Shown here one piece after another: positions 36,288-44,011 of a stretch of 64,000 nucleotides of DNA. This DNA is from Candidatus Nanopelagicales bacterium. Lineage in GTDB: Bacteria; Actinomycetota; Actinomycetes; S36-B12. Positions within the stretch are counted from its first letter, which is position 1. The number at the start of each line of letters is the position of its first letter. The notes under the pieces are model-generated. The model saw only the letters and a program-made list of their open reading frames with translations, was not told where the DNA came from and did not search any database. The position numbers were made by a program, and so were the translations under genes. The DNA lies in assembly GCA_028687755.1 (NCBI GenBank), contig JAQTZL010000005.1, positions 1 through 64,000 of the forward strand, written 5' to 3'.

Positions 36288-37081
36288 AGGTTTTTCCTTT
36301 CGGTGAATGCCAGTTGGAGCCGGCCGGTCAGTGGGTTGCTGAGGACGGCGGCGTGCACGCCGAAGACGTCGAGCAGGAGTGTTGGGGTAAGCACGTGTTC
36401 GGGTGTGCCTGCGGCGATGACCGTTCCGTGATCTATGACCACGATTCGGTCGCAGTATGCGGCGGCCAAGTTGAGGTCGTGCAGGGTCACCAGTGTGGTG
36501 CGCCCGAGCCGACGGACGAGTGAGAGCAGTTCGAGCTGGTGTTGGACATCGAGGTGATTCGTTGGCTCATCGAGCACGAGGATGCTCGGCTCTTGGGCGA
36601 GTGCGCGGGCGAGTTGAACGCGCTGACGTTCACCGCCGGAGAGCGTGGCGACATCACGGTCCGCATAGGCTTCGATTCCGACAGCCATCATTGCGTTCTG
36701 CACGGCCGCACGATCGGCTGCGGTCTCTGCGCCGAGCAGACGGCCGTGCGGCACGCGCCCCGTAGCGACGCACTCTGCCACGGTCAGTTCGAGATCGCTG
36801 GGCGCGTCCTGCACCAGAGCTGCGGTGATCCGTGCGGCCTCGCGCGCCGGAATGACCCAGACATCGCGGCCACCCGCCGTGACGCGTCCCGATGCGGGGT
36901 GCAGCATTCGGTAGACGGTGCGCAGCAGCGTGGATTTTCCGCTGCCGTTCGGGCCGACCAGCCCGAGCACATCGCCGTCCGCGCTGAGCGATGCTTCGTG
37001 GAGGATGCGGCGCCCGGCGATATCGACGCTCACCGCCTCGACATGCAACGGCACCGTGGCGGTGCTGGTTTCTGAGTTCAT
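36284..37081 (-). CDS. ABC importer ATPase, FecE/FhuC type
   Basis: This 265-residue ATPase has Walker A GPNGSGKST, signature LSGGERQRV, Walker B ILVLDEPTNHLD and the switch His in LVTLHDLN. It belongs to the iron-siderophore, heme and cobalamin importer class. ATG 37081 overlaps the permease stop, and an in-frame extension to 37540 inside the permease is rejected. It energises the permease and lipoprotein encoded just upstream. Confidence 0.93.
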   Translation of the reverse strand: MNSETSTATVPLHVEAVSVDIAGRRILHEASLSADGDVLGLVGPNGSGKSTLLRTVYRMLHPASGRVTAGGRDVWVIPAREAARITAALVQDAPSDLELTVAECVATGRVPHGRLLGAETAADRAAVQNAMMAVGIEAYADRDVATLSGGERQRVQLARALAQEPSILVLDEPTNHLDVQHQLELLSLVRRLGRTTLVTLHDLNLAAAYCDRIVVIDHGTVIAAGTPEHVLTPTLLLDVFGVHAAVLSNPLTGRLQLAFTERKNL

Positions 37082-38139
37082 GTTTCCACCCGTCCCAATC
37101 TGCGCATCAGCCAGAGGAAGAAGGGTGCGCCAACCGCCGCCGTCAGCAGACCGACGGGCAACTCCGTCGGCGCCAGGAGGAGCCGTGCGGCGATGTCGAC
37201 AACGACGAGCAGCAACCCACCGGCGAGCGCCGAAGCCGGCAGCACCCAGCGATGGTCGGTGCCCACGATGAAGCGCATCGCGTGGGGAATGATCAGACCG
37301 ACGAAACCGATCGCACCGCTGACCGCGACAGCAACACCAACCAAGAGCGAGGTGATGACGAAGAACACGAGGCGCCCACGCCCCACGTCCACCCCCAGAC
37401 TCACCGCGGTCTCGTCGCCCGTCAGGAATGCGTTGAGAATCCGGGAAAGCAGCACCAATAGTACGGTCGCCACCACTAACACCCCTGCGGGGAGGCCGAG
37501 GTCGCCCCAGTCCGCTGCGGCGAGGCTCCCCGCAAGCCACGACAGCACCTCACTCACACCGCCGCCGGGGGTGCTCGCCCGGAGAACGAGGTAACTTGTG
37601 ACCGAACTCAGCAGGTAAGACATTGCAACTCCTGCCAGCACGAGCCGGTTCAGGGTTACCCGTCCCCGGCGCTGCGCCAGCAGGAAAACGAGGAGCGTCG
37701 TGAGGAGCGCGCCGAAGAACGCGGCAACCGGCACCGAGACTGTGGCCAGTGACCCGGTCGCGAGGGTAAGCATCGCAACAGCGGCGACCGACGCGCCGGA
37801 GGACACCCCGAACACGAACGGGTCGGCGAGCGGGTTGCGTACGACCGCTTGGAGGACCGCGCCCGCAACGGCCAGCGCAGCCCCGACGAGGAAGCCGAGT
37901 AGTGCGCGCGGCAGCCGGAACTCCCACACGATCTGCGCCTGGGTCGCGGTGAACGAAGTTCCGGTATCCCAGGGAATGAGGTGATCCGCGACCACACCGA
38001 CGACGACGCCGGGATGGATCGGAACCGACCCGACCGCGACAGACAGAACCACCGCAACGACCGCCGCGACGGCAAGCACGAGGATCGTGGTGCGCGGACG
38101 CCGACGACGTCCGCGCACCACGATGTCAGCGCGGGTCAC
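37078..38139 (-). CDS. ABC importer permease, FecCD family
   Basis: This 353-residue polytopic protein has about nine to ten membrane segments and typical FecCD blocks, such as RLPRALLGFLVGAALAVAGAVLQ and GFVGLIIPHAMRFIVG. It forms the membrane channel of a siderophore, heme or cobalamin-type importer. GTG 38139 overlaps the stop of the lipoprotein gene, so all four operon genes are translationally coupled. Confidence 0.93.
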   Translation of the reverse strand: MTRADIVVRGRRRRPRTTILVLAVAAVVAVVLSVAVGSVPIHPGVVVGVVADHLIPWDTGTSFTATQAQIVWEFRLPRALLGFLVGAALAVAGAVLQAVVRNPLADPFVFGVSSGASVAAVAMLTLATGSLATVSVPVAAFFGALLTTLLVFLLAQRRGRVTLNRLVLAGVAMSYLLSSVTSYLVLRASTPGGGVSEVLSWLAGSLAAADWGDLGLPAGVLVVATVLLVLLSRILNAFLTGDETAVSLGVDVGRGRLVFFVITSLLVGVAVAVSGAIGFVGLIIPHAMRFIVGTDHRWVLPASALAGGLLLVVVDIAARLLLAPTELPVGLLTAAVGAPFFLWLMRRLGRVET

Positions 38140-39149
38140 GAAGCGGGGACCGGCAGGTCCAGACCGTGCAGCCCGTTCGCGATCTGCGTGAGCCCTCGCA
38201 TCACAGAGATCGAGGCGTCCGTGTCGGCGACCGGGATCTCAACGAGCCGGTCCTCCTGAACGGCAGTGAGTTCGGGGAAGGTCTGCCGCAGGAAGGCGCT
38301 CAGGGTCTCGTAGTCCTGGCCCTCGAACGTCCCGACCAGGATCACGTCTGGCTGAGATGCGGCGAACTCTTCTTTGCTGACGTAGACCGCGTCCCGAGGA
38401 AAGACATTTGTGCCGCCGGCTGTGGCGATCGCATCGTCGTAGATGCCACCGGCCAGGACGATAAGCGGTCCCTCACCTCCGTTGTAAAACGCGACTGTGA
38501 CCTCTTCCTGCCCGGCCACCGCGTCGATCACCGCCTGACGCTGTTCCTCAAGGGAGCTGATGAGTTCCTCGGCGCGATCGCTCGCCCCGAAGATCGTCCC
38601 GAGGTCGCGGAGCGCGTCGAGCGGGGTATCCAGCGTCATATCCACAGCGCCGCCAGAATCGGCATCACAGACGTTCGCCCCGTAGACTTGCGCGCCACTC
38701 TGCTCCAGCTGTTCGACTGAGGCATATCCCATCGACGTATCGAAGGCATAGCCGACCAAGGATTGGCCGAGCACGAGATCCGCGTCATAGCTGAGCACGG
38801 TTTCCTTGTCGGGCCATCCCATCGCCGACCCGATCGACGGGATGTCCTCCACCTCCGGCGCCACGGACTCGGGATACGTCGCGTAGTCGCCTGCGCGAGC
38901 CACCACCCGGTCTCCCAGTCCCAGCGCGAGCATCATCTCGGTCGGCGCCTGCCACAGGCTCAGCACCTTTTCGGGAGCCGAGTCGAAGCTCAGTGTGCGA
39001 TCGCAGTTCTCGACCGAGATGGGGTAGCCCTGCGCTTCGGATGACGGTGTTCCGCTGGGCTGCGGGGCTTCAGGAGGTGTACACCCGGCGAGTACGAAGA
39101 TAGTAGCGGCGGCAACCACACCGGTGGCTGCCTTTCGGTTGAGGGTCAT
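38136..39149 (-). CDS. ABC importer substrate-binding lipoprotein, FecB/FhuD type
   Basis: This 337-residue protein has a lipobox (VLAGC, Cys23) and the two-lobed periplasmic-binding fold of the TroA/FecB class. The blocks EKVLSLWQAPTEMMLALGLGDRVVAR and SQPDVILVGTFEGQDYETL are typical. It captures the substrate, which is unknown: iron-siderophore, heme, cobalamin or possibly a copper-ligand complex. AAGGAA precedes the ATG. A BlaI/CopY-like dyad (39185 to 39201) lies 36 bases upstream. Confidence 0.92.
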   Translation of the reverse strand: MTLNRKAATGVVAAATIFVLAGCTPPEAPQPSGTPSSEAQGYPISVENCDRTLSFDSAPEKVLSLWQAPTEMMLALGLGDRVVARAGDYATYPESVAPEVEDIPSIGSAMGWPDKETVLSYDADLVLGQSLVGYAFDTSMGYASVEQLEQSGAQVYGANVCDADSGGAVDMTLDTPLDALRDLGTIFGASDRAEELISSLEEQRQAVIDAVAGQEEVTVAFYNGGEGPLIVLAGGIYDDAIATAGGTNVFPRDAVYVSKEEFAASQPDVILVGTFEGQDYETLSAFLRQTFPELTAVQEDRLVEIPVADTDASISVMRGLTQIANGLHGLDLPVPAS

Positions 39150-39184
39150 GAGTTCCTTGCTGCTGTGTCCACATACGAGATGAT

Positions 39185-39201
39185 CTCCACATGATGTAGA
39201 G
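39185..39201. promoter_or_regulatory. BlaI/CopY-type operator, site 0
   Basis: CTCCACATGATGTAGAG shares the right half and the ATAA extension with the site at 46566 and keeps the ACAnnnTGT core. It lies between the importer operon and the GlxA-type gene; the overlapping GATAAT on the plus strand is a possible -10 for the latter. Confidence 0.55.
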
Positions 39202-39273
39202 ATAATCCATCATTGCCTCAAGCCTCGCGCTGGGACAAGTGGCATAAATGCCGTGTTGCGATAGATTTACGAC

Positions 39274-40292
39274 ATGAGCCATGCCTCGATGCTTTCCAAG
39301 CAGAAGAAGCCGCACCGCATCGCAGTGCTCGTGATGGAGCATGCGCTTCCGGTGGAAGTCAGCATGCCGTTCCTAGTCTTCGGCGCACCCGCCCTCGGGT
39401 ATGAACTCATGCTGTGCGCCGAGACGCCAGGGCCAGTCGAAACCGATCACGGATGGTCGGTGACGGTGCAGCACGGGCTGGACGCTCTGGCGACCGCAGA
39501 CACAGTCATCGTCACGGCCTTTCGCGGCTTTCTCGACACCCCCTCGCGCGATGTCCTCGCGAAAATGAAGAGTGCGCACGACAGCGGAGCGCGTATCGCA
39601 TCGATCTGCACCGGCGCGTTTGTGCTCGCCGCCGCGGGACTGCTTGACGGACGCCGAGCCACGACCCACTGGCAGTTCGCGGCAGATCTCGCCCGGATGT
39701 ACCCTGCCGTTCATGTCGATCCGACCCCCTCTACATCGATGAAGGCAACATCATCACTTCGGCAGGCGTTGTCAGCGGGATTGACCTCTGCCTCCATCTG
39801 CTCCGCGATGACCGTGGAGCGGCCGTCGCCAATGAGATCGCCAGCACGATAGTCGCCTCACCCCACAGAGATGGCGGCCAGGCACAGTTCATCCGCCGCC
39901 CAGACGGCCCACCGCGATCAGCCGGCGGGGTTGGGGCGACCCAGGACTGGGCGCTCGCGCACCTCGATCAACCGCTCACCGTCAAGGACTTCGCCTCGCA
40001 CGCGGGGGTGCCCGTGCGCACATTCGAACGCCGCTTCGCCGCAGAGAACGGCGTTTCACCGATCAAATGGCTGAATGCCGCGCGCATCGACCATGCGCGC
40101 AAACTTCTAGAGACGACTGATGTGAGCATCGACGACGTCAGCCGGGTCTGCGGACTGGGGACACCGGCGAACTTCCGGCAGCACTTCCGCCGAGCAACAG
40201 GGACCTCGCCGAGCGAGTATCGGCACACCTTCGCGTCTGTCGGCTCGCCGAGGGAATGGTCGGGGACACATAGCCCAGCAATATCCGTTTAG
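39274..40292 (+). pseudogene. Frameshifted GlxA-type AraC-family regulator
   Basis: The first frame (39274 to about 39720) encodes a DJ-1/PfpI-like domain with the nucleophile elbow ASICTGAFVLAAAGLLDG. The sequence then continues in another frame as DPLYIDEGNIITSAG, followed by a linker and a double HTH ending near 40230 (VRTFERRFAAENGVSPIKWL, ANFRQHFRRATGTSPSEYR). A single-base loss near 39718, in HVDP-DPLYIDEG, would explain the break; a sequencing error is possible. No strong ribosome-binding site precedes the ATG. It is divergent from the importer operon and may once have regulated it. Confidence 0.85.
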
Positions 40293-40397
40293 CCTTCAAT
40301 GGAAAAGATGCCACCATGACCGCAGGAGACCGGGGAGAATGCGAGCGAACTGACGTCCAGTACGAAGTCCACCGAGACGCATGGACGAGACGGGTTT

Positions 40398-40415
40398 CTA
40401 CGACAGGATGTAGAG
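40398..40415. promoter_or_regulatory. BlaI/CopY-type operator, site 1
   Basis: CTACGACAGGATGTAGAG, an imperfect dyad 34 bases upstream of the blaI-like start. This fits autoregulation by the encoded repressor. Confidence 0.7.
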
Positions 40416-40449
40416 TTGAGGCTAGGCAGGCCGAACACGGAGGTGCCAG

Positions 40450-40833
40450 ATGGCGGGCGAGCGCACGCGCGAACGAGGTGAGCTTGAAGGCGAGGTCATG
40501 CGCATCCTTTGGGGGGCATCCGAACCGTTGAGCGCCCGTGACATCCAGGCCGTGTTCACTGGGCACGTTCCTGCGTATACGACGTTGATGACGGCCCTTG
40601 AACGGTTGCAGAAGAAGGGCGATGTCGTCCGTTCCGGTGACTCGCCCCGGAAGGTTCGCTTCCATGCGGCACGAAGCGGGGACGAGCATGTCGGTCGCTC
40701 GATGATGACCGCCTTGGACGGTGCTGGCGATCGGCAGGCTGCGCTATTGCGGTTCGCCGGAAACCTTGCCGAAGAGGATCTCGATCTGCTCCGTAGCGCG
40801 CTCACTGGCAAAACCTCGCGCAAGCGCAGGTGA
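40450..40833 (+). CDS. BlaI/MecI/CopY-family repressor
   Basis: This 127-residue winged-helix protein has the family pattern LEGEVMRILWGASEPLSARDIQ, then YTTLMTALERLQKKGDVVR. It is expected to bind CTAC-type dyads as a dimer and to be removed by proteolysis or a metal signal. The next gene encodes an M56 peptidase, the usual partner. It overlaps no gene but is five bases from the start of the peptidase. Its own operator-like site lies just upstream. Confidence 0.93.
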   Translation: MAGERTRERGELEGEVMRILWGASEPLSARDIQAVFTGHVPAYTTLMTALERLQKKGDVVRSGDSPRKVRFHAARSGDEHVGRSMMTALDGAGDRQAALLRFAGNLAEEDLDLLRSALTGKTSRKRR

Positions 40834-40837
40834 GACG

Positions 40838-41644
40838 TTGATCGCCACGGCCTCCCTCCTCGTCGCAGCAGTGCTAGTTCTGCTACTCGCGCCTCTCGTC
40901 CTGACTGCGGGACGGTGGCAGGTGCGGCATCCGCGTATCGCGCTGACACTCTGGTTCTGCGCCTTCTTCGCCGGGATCGGATTCGCCGTGGCCTCCGCCG
41001 CCACCGCGCTGATGTGCGCAGTCGGCGGGGTGAGTCCGGCGAGTTCGGGCGAAGCTTTGGTACTGACGCTCGCCGGCTGGTTGAGTCTCGGGGTGATCGC
41101 CGCGGTGATCGCCTTCGTCTCCGCGTCCGCGGAGCCGCTCGCCGACTCGTGGCGGGAAGCGGTCGGTCGCTTCGCGCCGGTCGCGGTCTCCCGCGAGGAC
41201 TCGGATGGTGCGACCCTGGTCTGGTTCAACTCCGACGAGCCGGTCGCATGTGCCGTTCCTTCCCATGAGCCTGAGATCTTTCTCTCCACGGCACTCAGAG
41301 ACCTTCTGAGCTCTCCCGAGCTTCGCGCTGTGATCGAGCATGAGCGTGCTCATCTACGTCAATATCACGGGTGGGCCGTGCGGATCGCCGAGGTCAACGC
41401 CCTCTGCCTCCCCCGGCAGTTCGCGGGCGGGCGCGCCCTAAAGAGGGCCACGCTGCTGCTCATTGAACTCATCGCGGACGATGCCGCCGCTCGCCGCGCC
41501 GGTGCCGTCCACCTCGCGAACGCGCTCGCGACTATGGGGCGCACGACAGCCGATCCTGGCCTGGAGCTTCGCGCCGATCGTCTCACCCTTCGCCGCTGGA
41601 AGAAACCGCGCAGCCAGCGACGCGCAACCCTCGTGCGCGCCTGA
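40838..41644 (+). CDS. M56-family metallopeptidase (BlaR1-like, no sensor domain)
   Basis: This 268-residue membrane protease has about three hydrophobic segments at the N-terminus and a zinc motif HERAH in VIEHERAHLRQYHGW. It would cleave or release the BlaI-like repressor. It lacks the C-terminal penicillin-binding sensor of BlaR1, so the trigger should be something else, plausibly copper or another metal given the neighbours. The likely start is TTG 40838; the frame extends upstream into the repressor gene but without support. Confidence 0.87.
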   Translation: MIATASLLVAAVLVLLLAPLVLTAGRWQVRHPRIALTLWFCAFFAGIGFAVASAATALMCAVGGVSPASSGEALVLTLAGWLSLGVIAAVIAFVSASAEPLADSWREAVGRFAPVAVSREDSDGATLVWFNSDEPVACAVPSHEPEIFLSTALRDLLSSPELRAVIEHERAHLRQYHGWAVRIAEVNALCLPRQFAGGRALKRATLLLIELIADDAAARRAGAVHLANALATMGRTTADPGLELRADRLTLRRWKKPRSQRRATLVRA

Positions 41645-41669
41645 CCTGGTCTCTGCCAGCCACCCGGAT

Positions 41670-41687
41670 CTACGACACGATGTAGAG
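41670..41687. promoter_or_regulatory. BlaI/CopY-type operator, site 2
   Basis: CTACGACACGATGTAGAG, differing from site 1 at one base, 34 bases upstream of copZ. The shared TTAAGG extension follows. Confidence 0.72.
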
Positions 41688-41721
41688 TTAAGGGAGTGGT
41701 CCGGCGTCAAGAGGAGTGGTC

Positions 41722-41949
41722 ATGGCCGAGTTCGAGTTCTGGGTGAACGGGATGACCTGCGAGCACTGCGAGCGTGCCGTCACTGCGGAGCTCTCCGCCC
41801 TTCCCGGCATCATCGATGTCCAGGTCGATGCCGCCTCCGGTCGTGTCAACCTGGGCCACGAAACGCCCGTTGATCTGAATGCGGTGGAGTCGGCAGTCGA
41901 GGACGCCGGCTACACGGTGCGGTCCTGGCCCACGACCACGAATGCCTGA
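41722..41949 (+). CDS. copZ: Copper chaperone, CopZ-like
   Basis: This 75-residue single heavy-metal-associated domain has the binding motif GMTCEHCERAV near the N-terminus. It would carry Cu(I) to the CopA ATPase encoded two genes downstream. ATG 41722 follows GAGGAG. Its stop overlaps the start of the CopD-CtaG gene by eight bases. The promoter region carries a BlaI/CopY-type dyad. Confidence 0.92.
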   Translation: MAEFEFWVNGMTCEHCERAVTAELSALPGIIDVQVDAASGRVNLGHETPVDLNAVESAVEDAGYTVRSWPTTTNA

Positions 41950-44011
41950 CGCCATCACCGCCAGCCCCGCTGCGGCACTCGTGCCCATCTCGGATCCTCG
42001 AATCCGCAGGCCCAGGAGCGCGGTGGCCGCGCTCCTGATCGGCGGGGCCGCCCTCGCCCTCGTCGTCTTCCCGGTCGTTGTGGCGGTCATGCTCGGGGAA
42101 GAACCGTACGACCGATTGCATGTCGGGTATCCCGGTGTCGATGTCGCCGTGGTCACCACGATCCTGCTTTCCGGTGCCCAGCTCGGAACCCTGGTCACCA
42201 GTGGGGCTCTGGTGCATGTGCTGTTTCTGCGAGACGCTCCAGCCCGTAAAGCGCGGTATCTCGAGGATGGTTTCGAGATCTCGGTGCTGCGCGTCGCCTC
42301 CGGTGTGTGGGCAACCTGCGCGGGTGCGTTGGTGGTCTTCGAAGCGCTCGACTCCAACGGCACTCCGTTGGAGCGACTGGCTACTCCCGGGGCGTTGCCG
42401 TATCTGTGGGAGGCGAGTTATGCGCCGAAGGCGTGGACGATCAGTTTCCTGGCGGCGTTGATCGTCTTCTTCGTCTCCTTCTTCGCAGAACGGTGGACGG
42501 GTTTGCTGATCCCGTTGTGGGCGACCGGAATCGCGGTGCTCGCACCTGTTGTCACCGGGCAAGTCCTCGTGGGACCGGACCACGACTTCGGCAGCGACGC
42601 CGCGATTTTCCAGACCGTCGCCGTGAACGCGTTCTTCGGAGCGGTCGTGGTTGCCGTCGTGCGCGTGGTCTCCGGGCGGCTTGTCTCGCCGCTGACCTTG
42701 CGGCGACTGTTCCGGATCGGAGCCGTCGCACTCCCCGTCGTCATCGTCTCCGATGTGGTCATCGCCGTGTTCAAGCTCGCCGGCGGCAGCATCACCGCCT
42801 CGCTGACCGGGTGGCTGATCCTCGCCGGCTTCGCCTGCCTGGTTGCGATCGCGGTGGCGTTCGTTACCGTCGCGACCCTCGCGCGACGGGGACGGCTGCG
42901 GGCGGGGCACATCACCGGACTCCTCTCCCTAGCGGCCGTGGCGGTGGCGGGGTGGACAGGTGTGGGCGTGGCGATGACACGGCAGCCGCCGCCGCAGTAT
43001 TTCGTGCCGACGAGCATCGAGCAGGTCTTCATGGGCTTCGAGGTCCCCGACGCTCCGACGCTGGATGTGTTGTTCGGGCAGTGGCGACCGAACCTGCTGT
43101 TCCTGGGTATCGCCGCAGCGGCGATCATCGTCTACTTGGTCGCCGTGCGCACGCTGCACAGGCGGGGTGACCGGTGGCCTCTCGGGCGGACAGCCGCGTG
43201 GATCGGCGGGTGGACCGTGGTGATCGTCGCGACGAGTTCCGGGTTCGGGAAGTACTCCGCCCCGGATTTCGGGGTGCACATGATCGTGCACATGTCGCTG
43301 AATATGCTCGCCCCCGGGCTTCTCGTCCTCGGCGGCGTAGTCACGTTGCTGCTGCGGGCATCCCGCTCGGACCGAACCAAGCCCGCGGGCCTGCACGACT
43401 GGATCACGTGGGTGCTGCACTGGCGGGTGCTGCAGTTCCTCTACAACCCGCTGATCGTGTTCGTGGTCTTCATCGGCTCCTACTACGGCCTCTATCTCAC
43501 CGGCATCTTCGGCGACTACATGCGGTTCCACTGGGCGCACCAGCTCATGAACCTGCACTTCCTCATCGTCGGCTACCTCTACTACAGCCTCATCATCGGC
43601 GTCGACCGGCCACCACGCCCCCTGCCGCACATCGGCAAACTCGGGTACGTGCTGGCGGCGATGCCGTTTCACGCGTTCTTCGGGGTGATCCTGATGACCA
43701 GCCCTAACATCATCGCCGAGACCTTCTACCGCTACCTCGACCTGCCCTGGGCCGACCTGCAGGCTCAGCAGTATCTCGGTGGCGGTGTCGCCTGGGCGGG
43801 TGGGGAGATCCCGCTGATGATCGTCATCGTCGCACTTGGCATCCAATGGAGCAGGCAAGACGCCAGGGACGCCCGCCGTAAGGACCGGCACTTCGACACC
43901 GGCCGCGATGACGAGTACGACGCCTACAACCAGATGCTCCAACGCCTCACCGATCGCGACGCGACCCGCCTCGGCCCCCGACCGACCGTCCGAGAGGACA
44001 CCCACTCATGA
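41942..44011 (+). CDS. CopD/CtaG fusion membrane protein
   Basis: This 689-residue polytopic protein joins an N-terminal CopD-like half and a C-terminal caa3-type CtaG half. The N half has about eight membrane segments and LVTSGALVHVLFL. The C half contains HMSLNMLAPGLLVLGG and FHWAHQLMNLHFLIVGYLYY, with metal-binding His residues. Such fusions are common in actinobacterial copper clusters and are thought to move copper across the membrane or supply cytochrome oxidase. It starts at ATG 41942 and its stop overlaps the copA start. Confidence 0.9.
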   Translation: MPDAITASPAAALVPISDPRIRRPRSAVAALLIGGAALALVVFPVVVAVMLGEEPYDRLHVGYPGVDVAVVTTILLSGAQLGTLVTSGALVHVLFLRDAPARKARYLEDGFEISVLRVASGVWATCAGALVVFEALDSNGTPLERLATPGALPYLWEASYAPKAWTISFLAALIVFFVSFFAERWTGLLIPLWATGIAVLAPVVTGQVLVGPDHDFGSDAAIFQTVAVNAFFGAVVVAVVRVVSGRLVSPLTLRRLFRIGAVALPVVIVSDVVIAVFKLAGGSITASLTGWLILAGFACLVAIAVAFVTVATLARRGRLRAGHITGLLSLAAVAVAGWTGVGVAMTRQPPPQYFVPTSIEQVFMGFEVPDAPTLDVLFGQWRPNLLFLGIAAAAIIVYLVAVRTLHRRGDRWPLGRTAAWIGGWTVVIVATSSGFGKYSAPDFGVHMIVHMSLNMLAPGLLVLGGVVTLLLRASRSDRTKPAGLHDWITWVLHWRVLQFLYNPLIVFVVFIGSYYGLYLTGIFGDYMRFHWAHQLMNLHFLIVGYLYYSLIIGVDRPPRPLPHIGKLGYVLAAMPFHAFFGVILMTSPNIIAETFYRYLDLPWADLQAQQYLGGGVAWAGGEIPLMIVIVALGIQWSRQDARDARRKDRHFDTGRDDEYDAYNQMLQRLTDRDATRLGPRPTVREDTHS

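Noticed and set aside
36284-37540. Extended ABC ATPase frame
   Set aside because: The extension overlaps the permease gene; ATG 37081 gives a normal-length ATPase.
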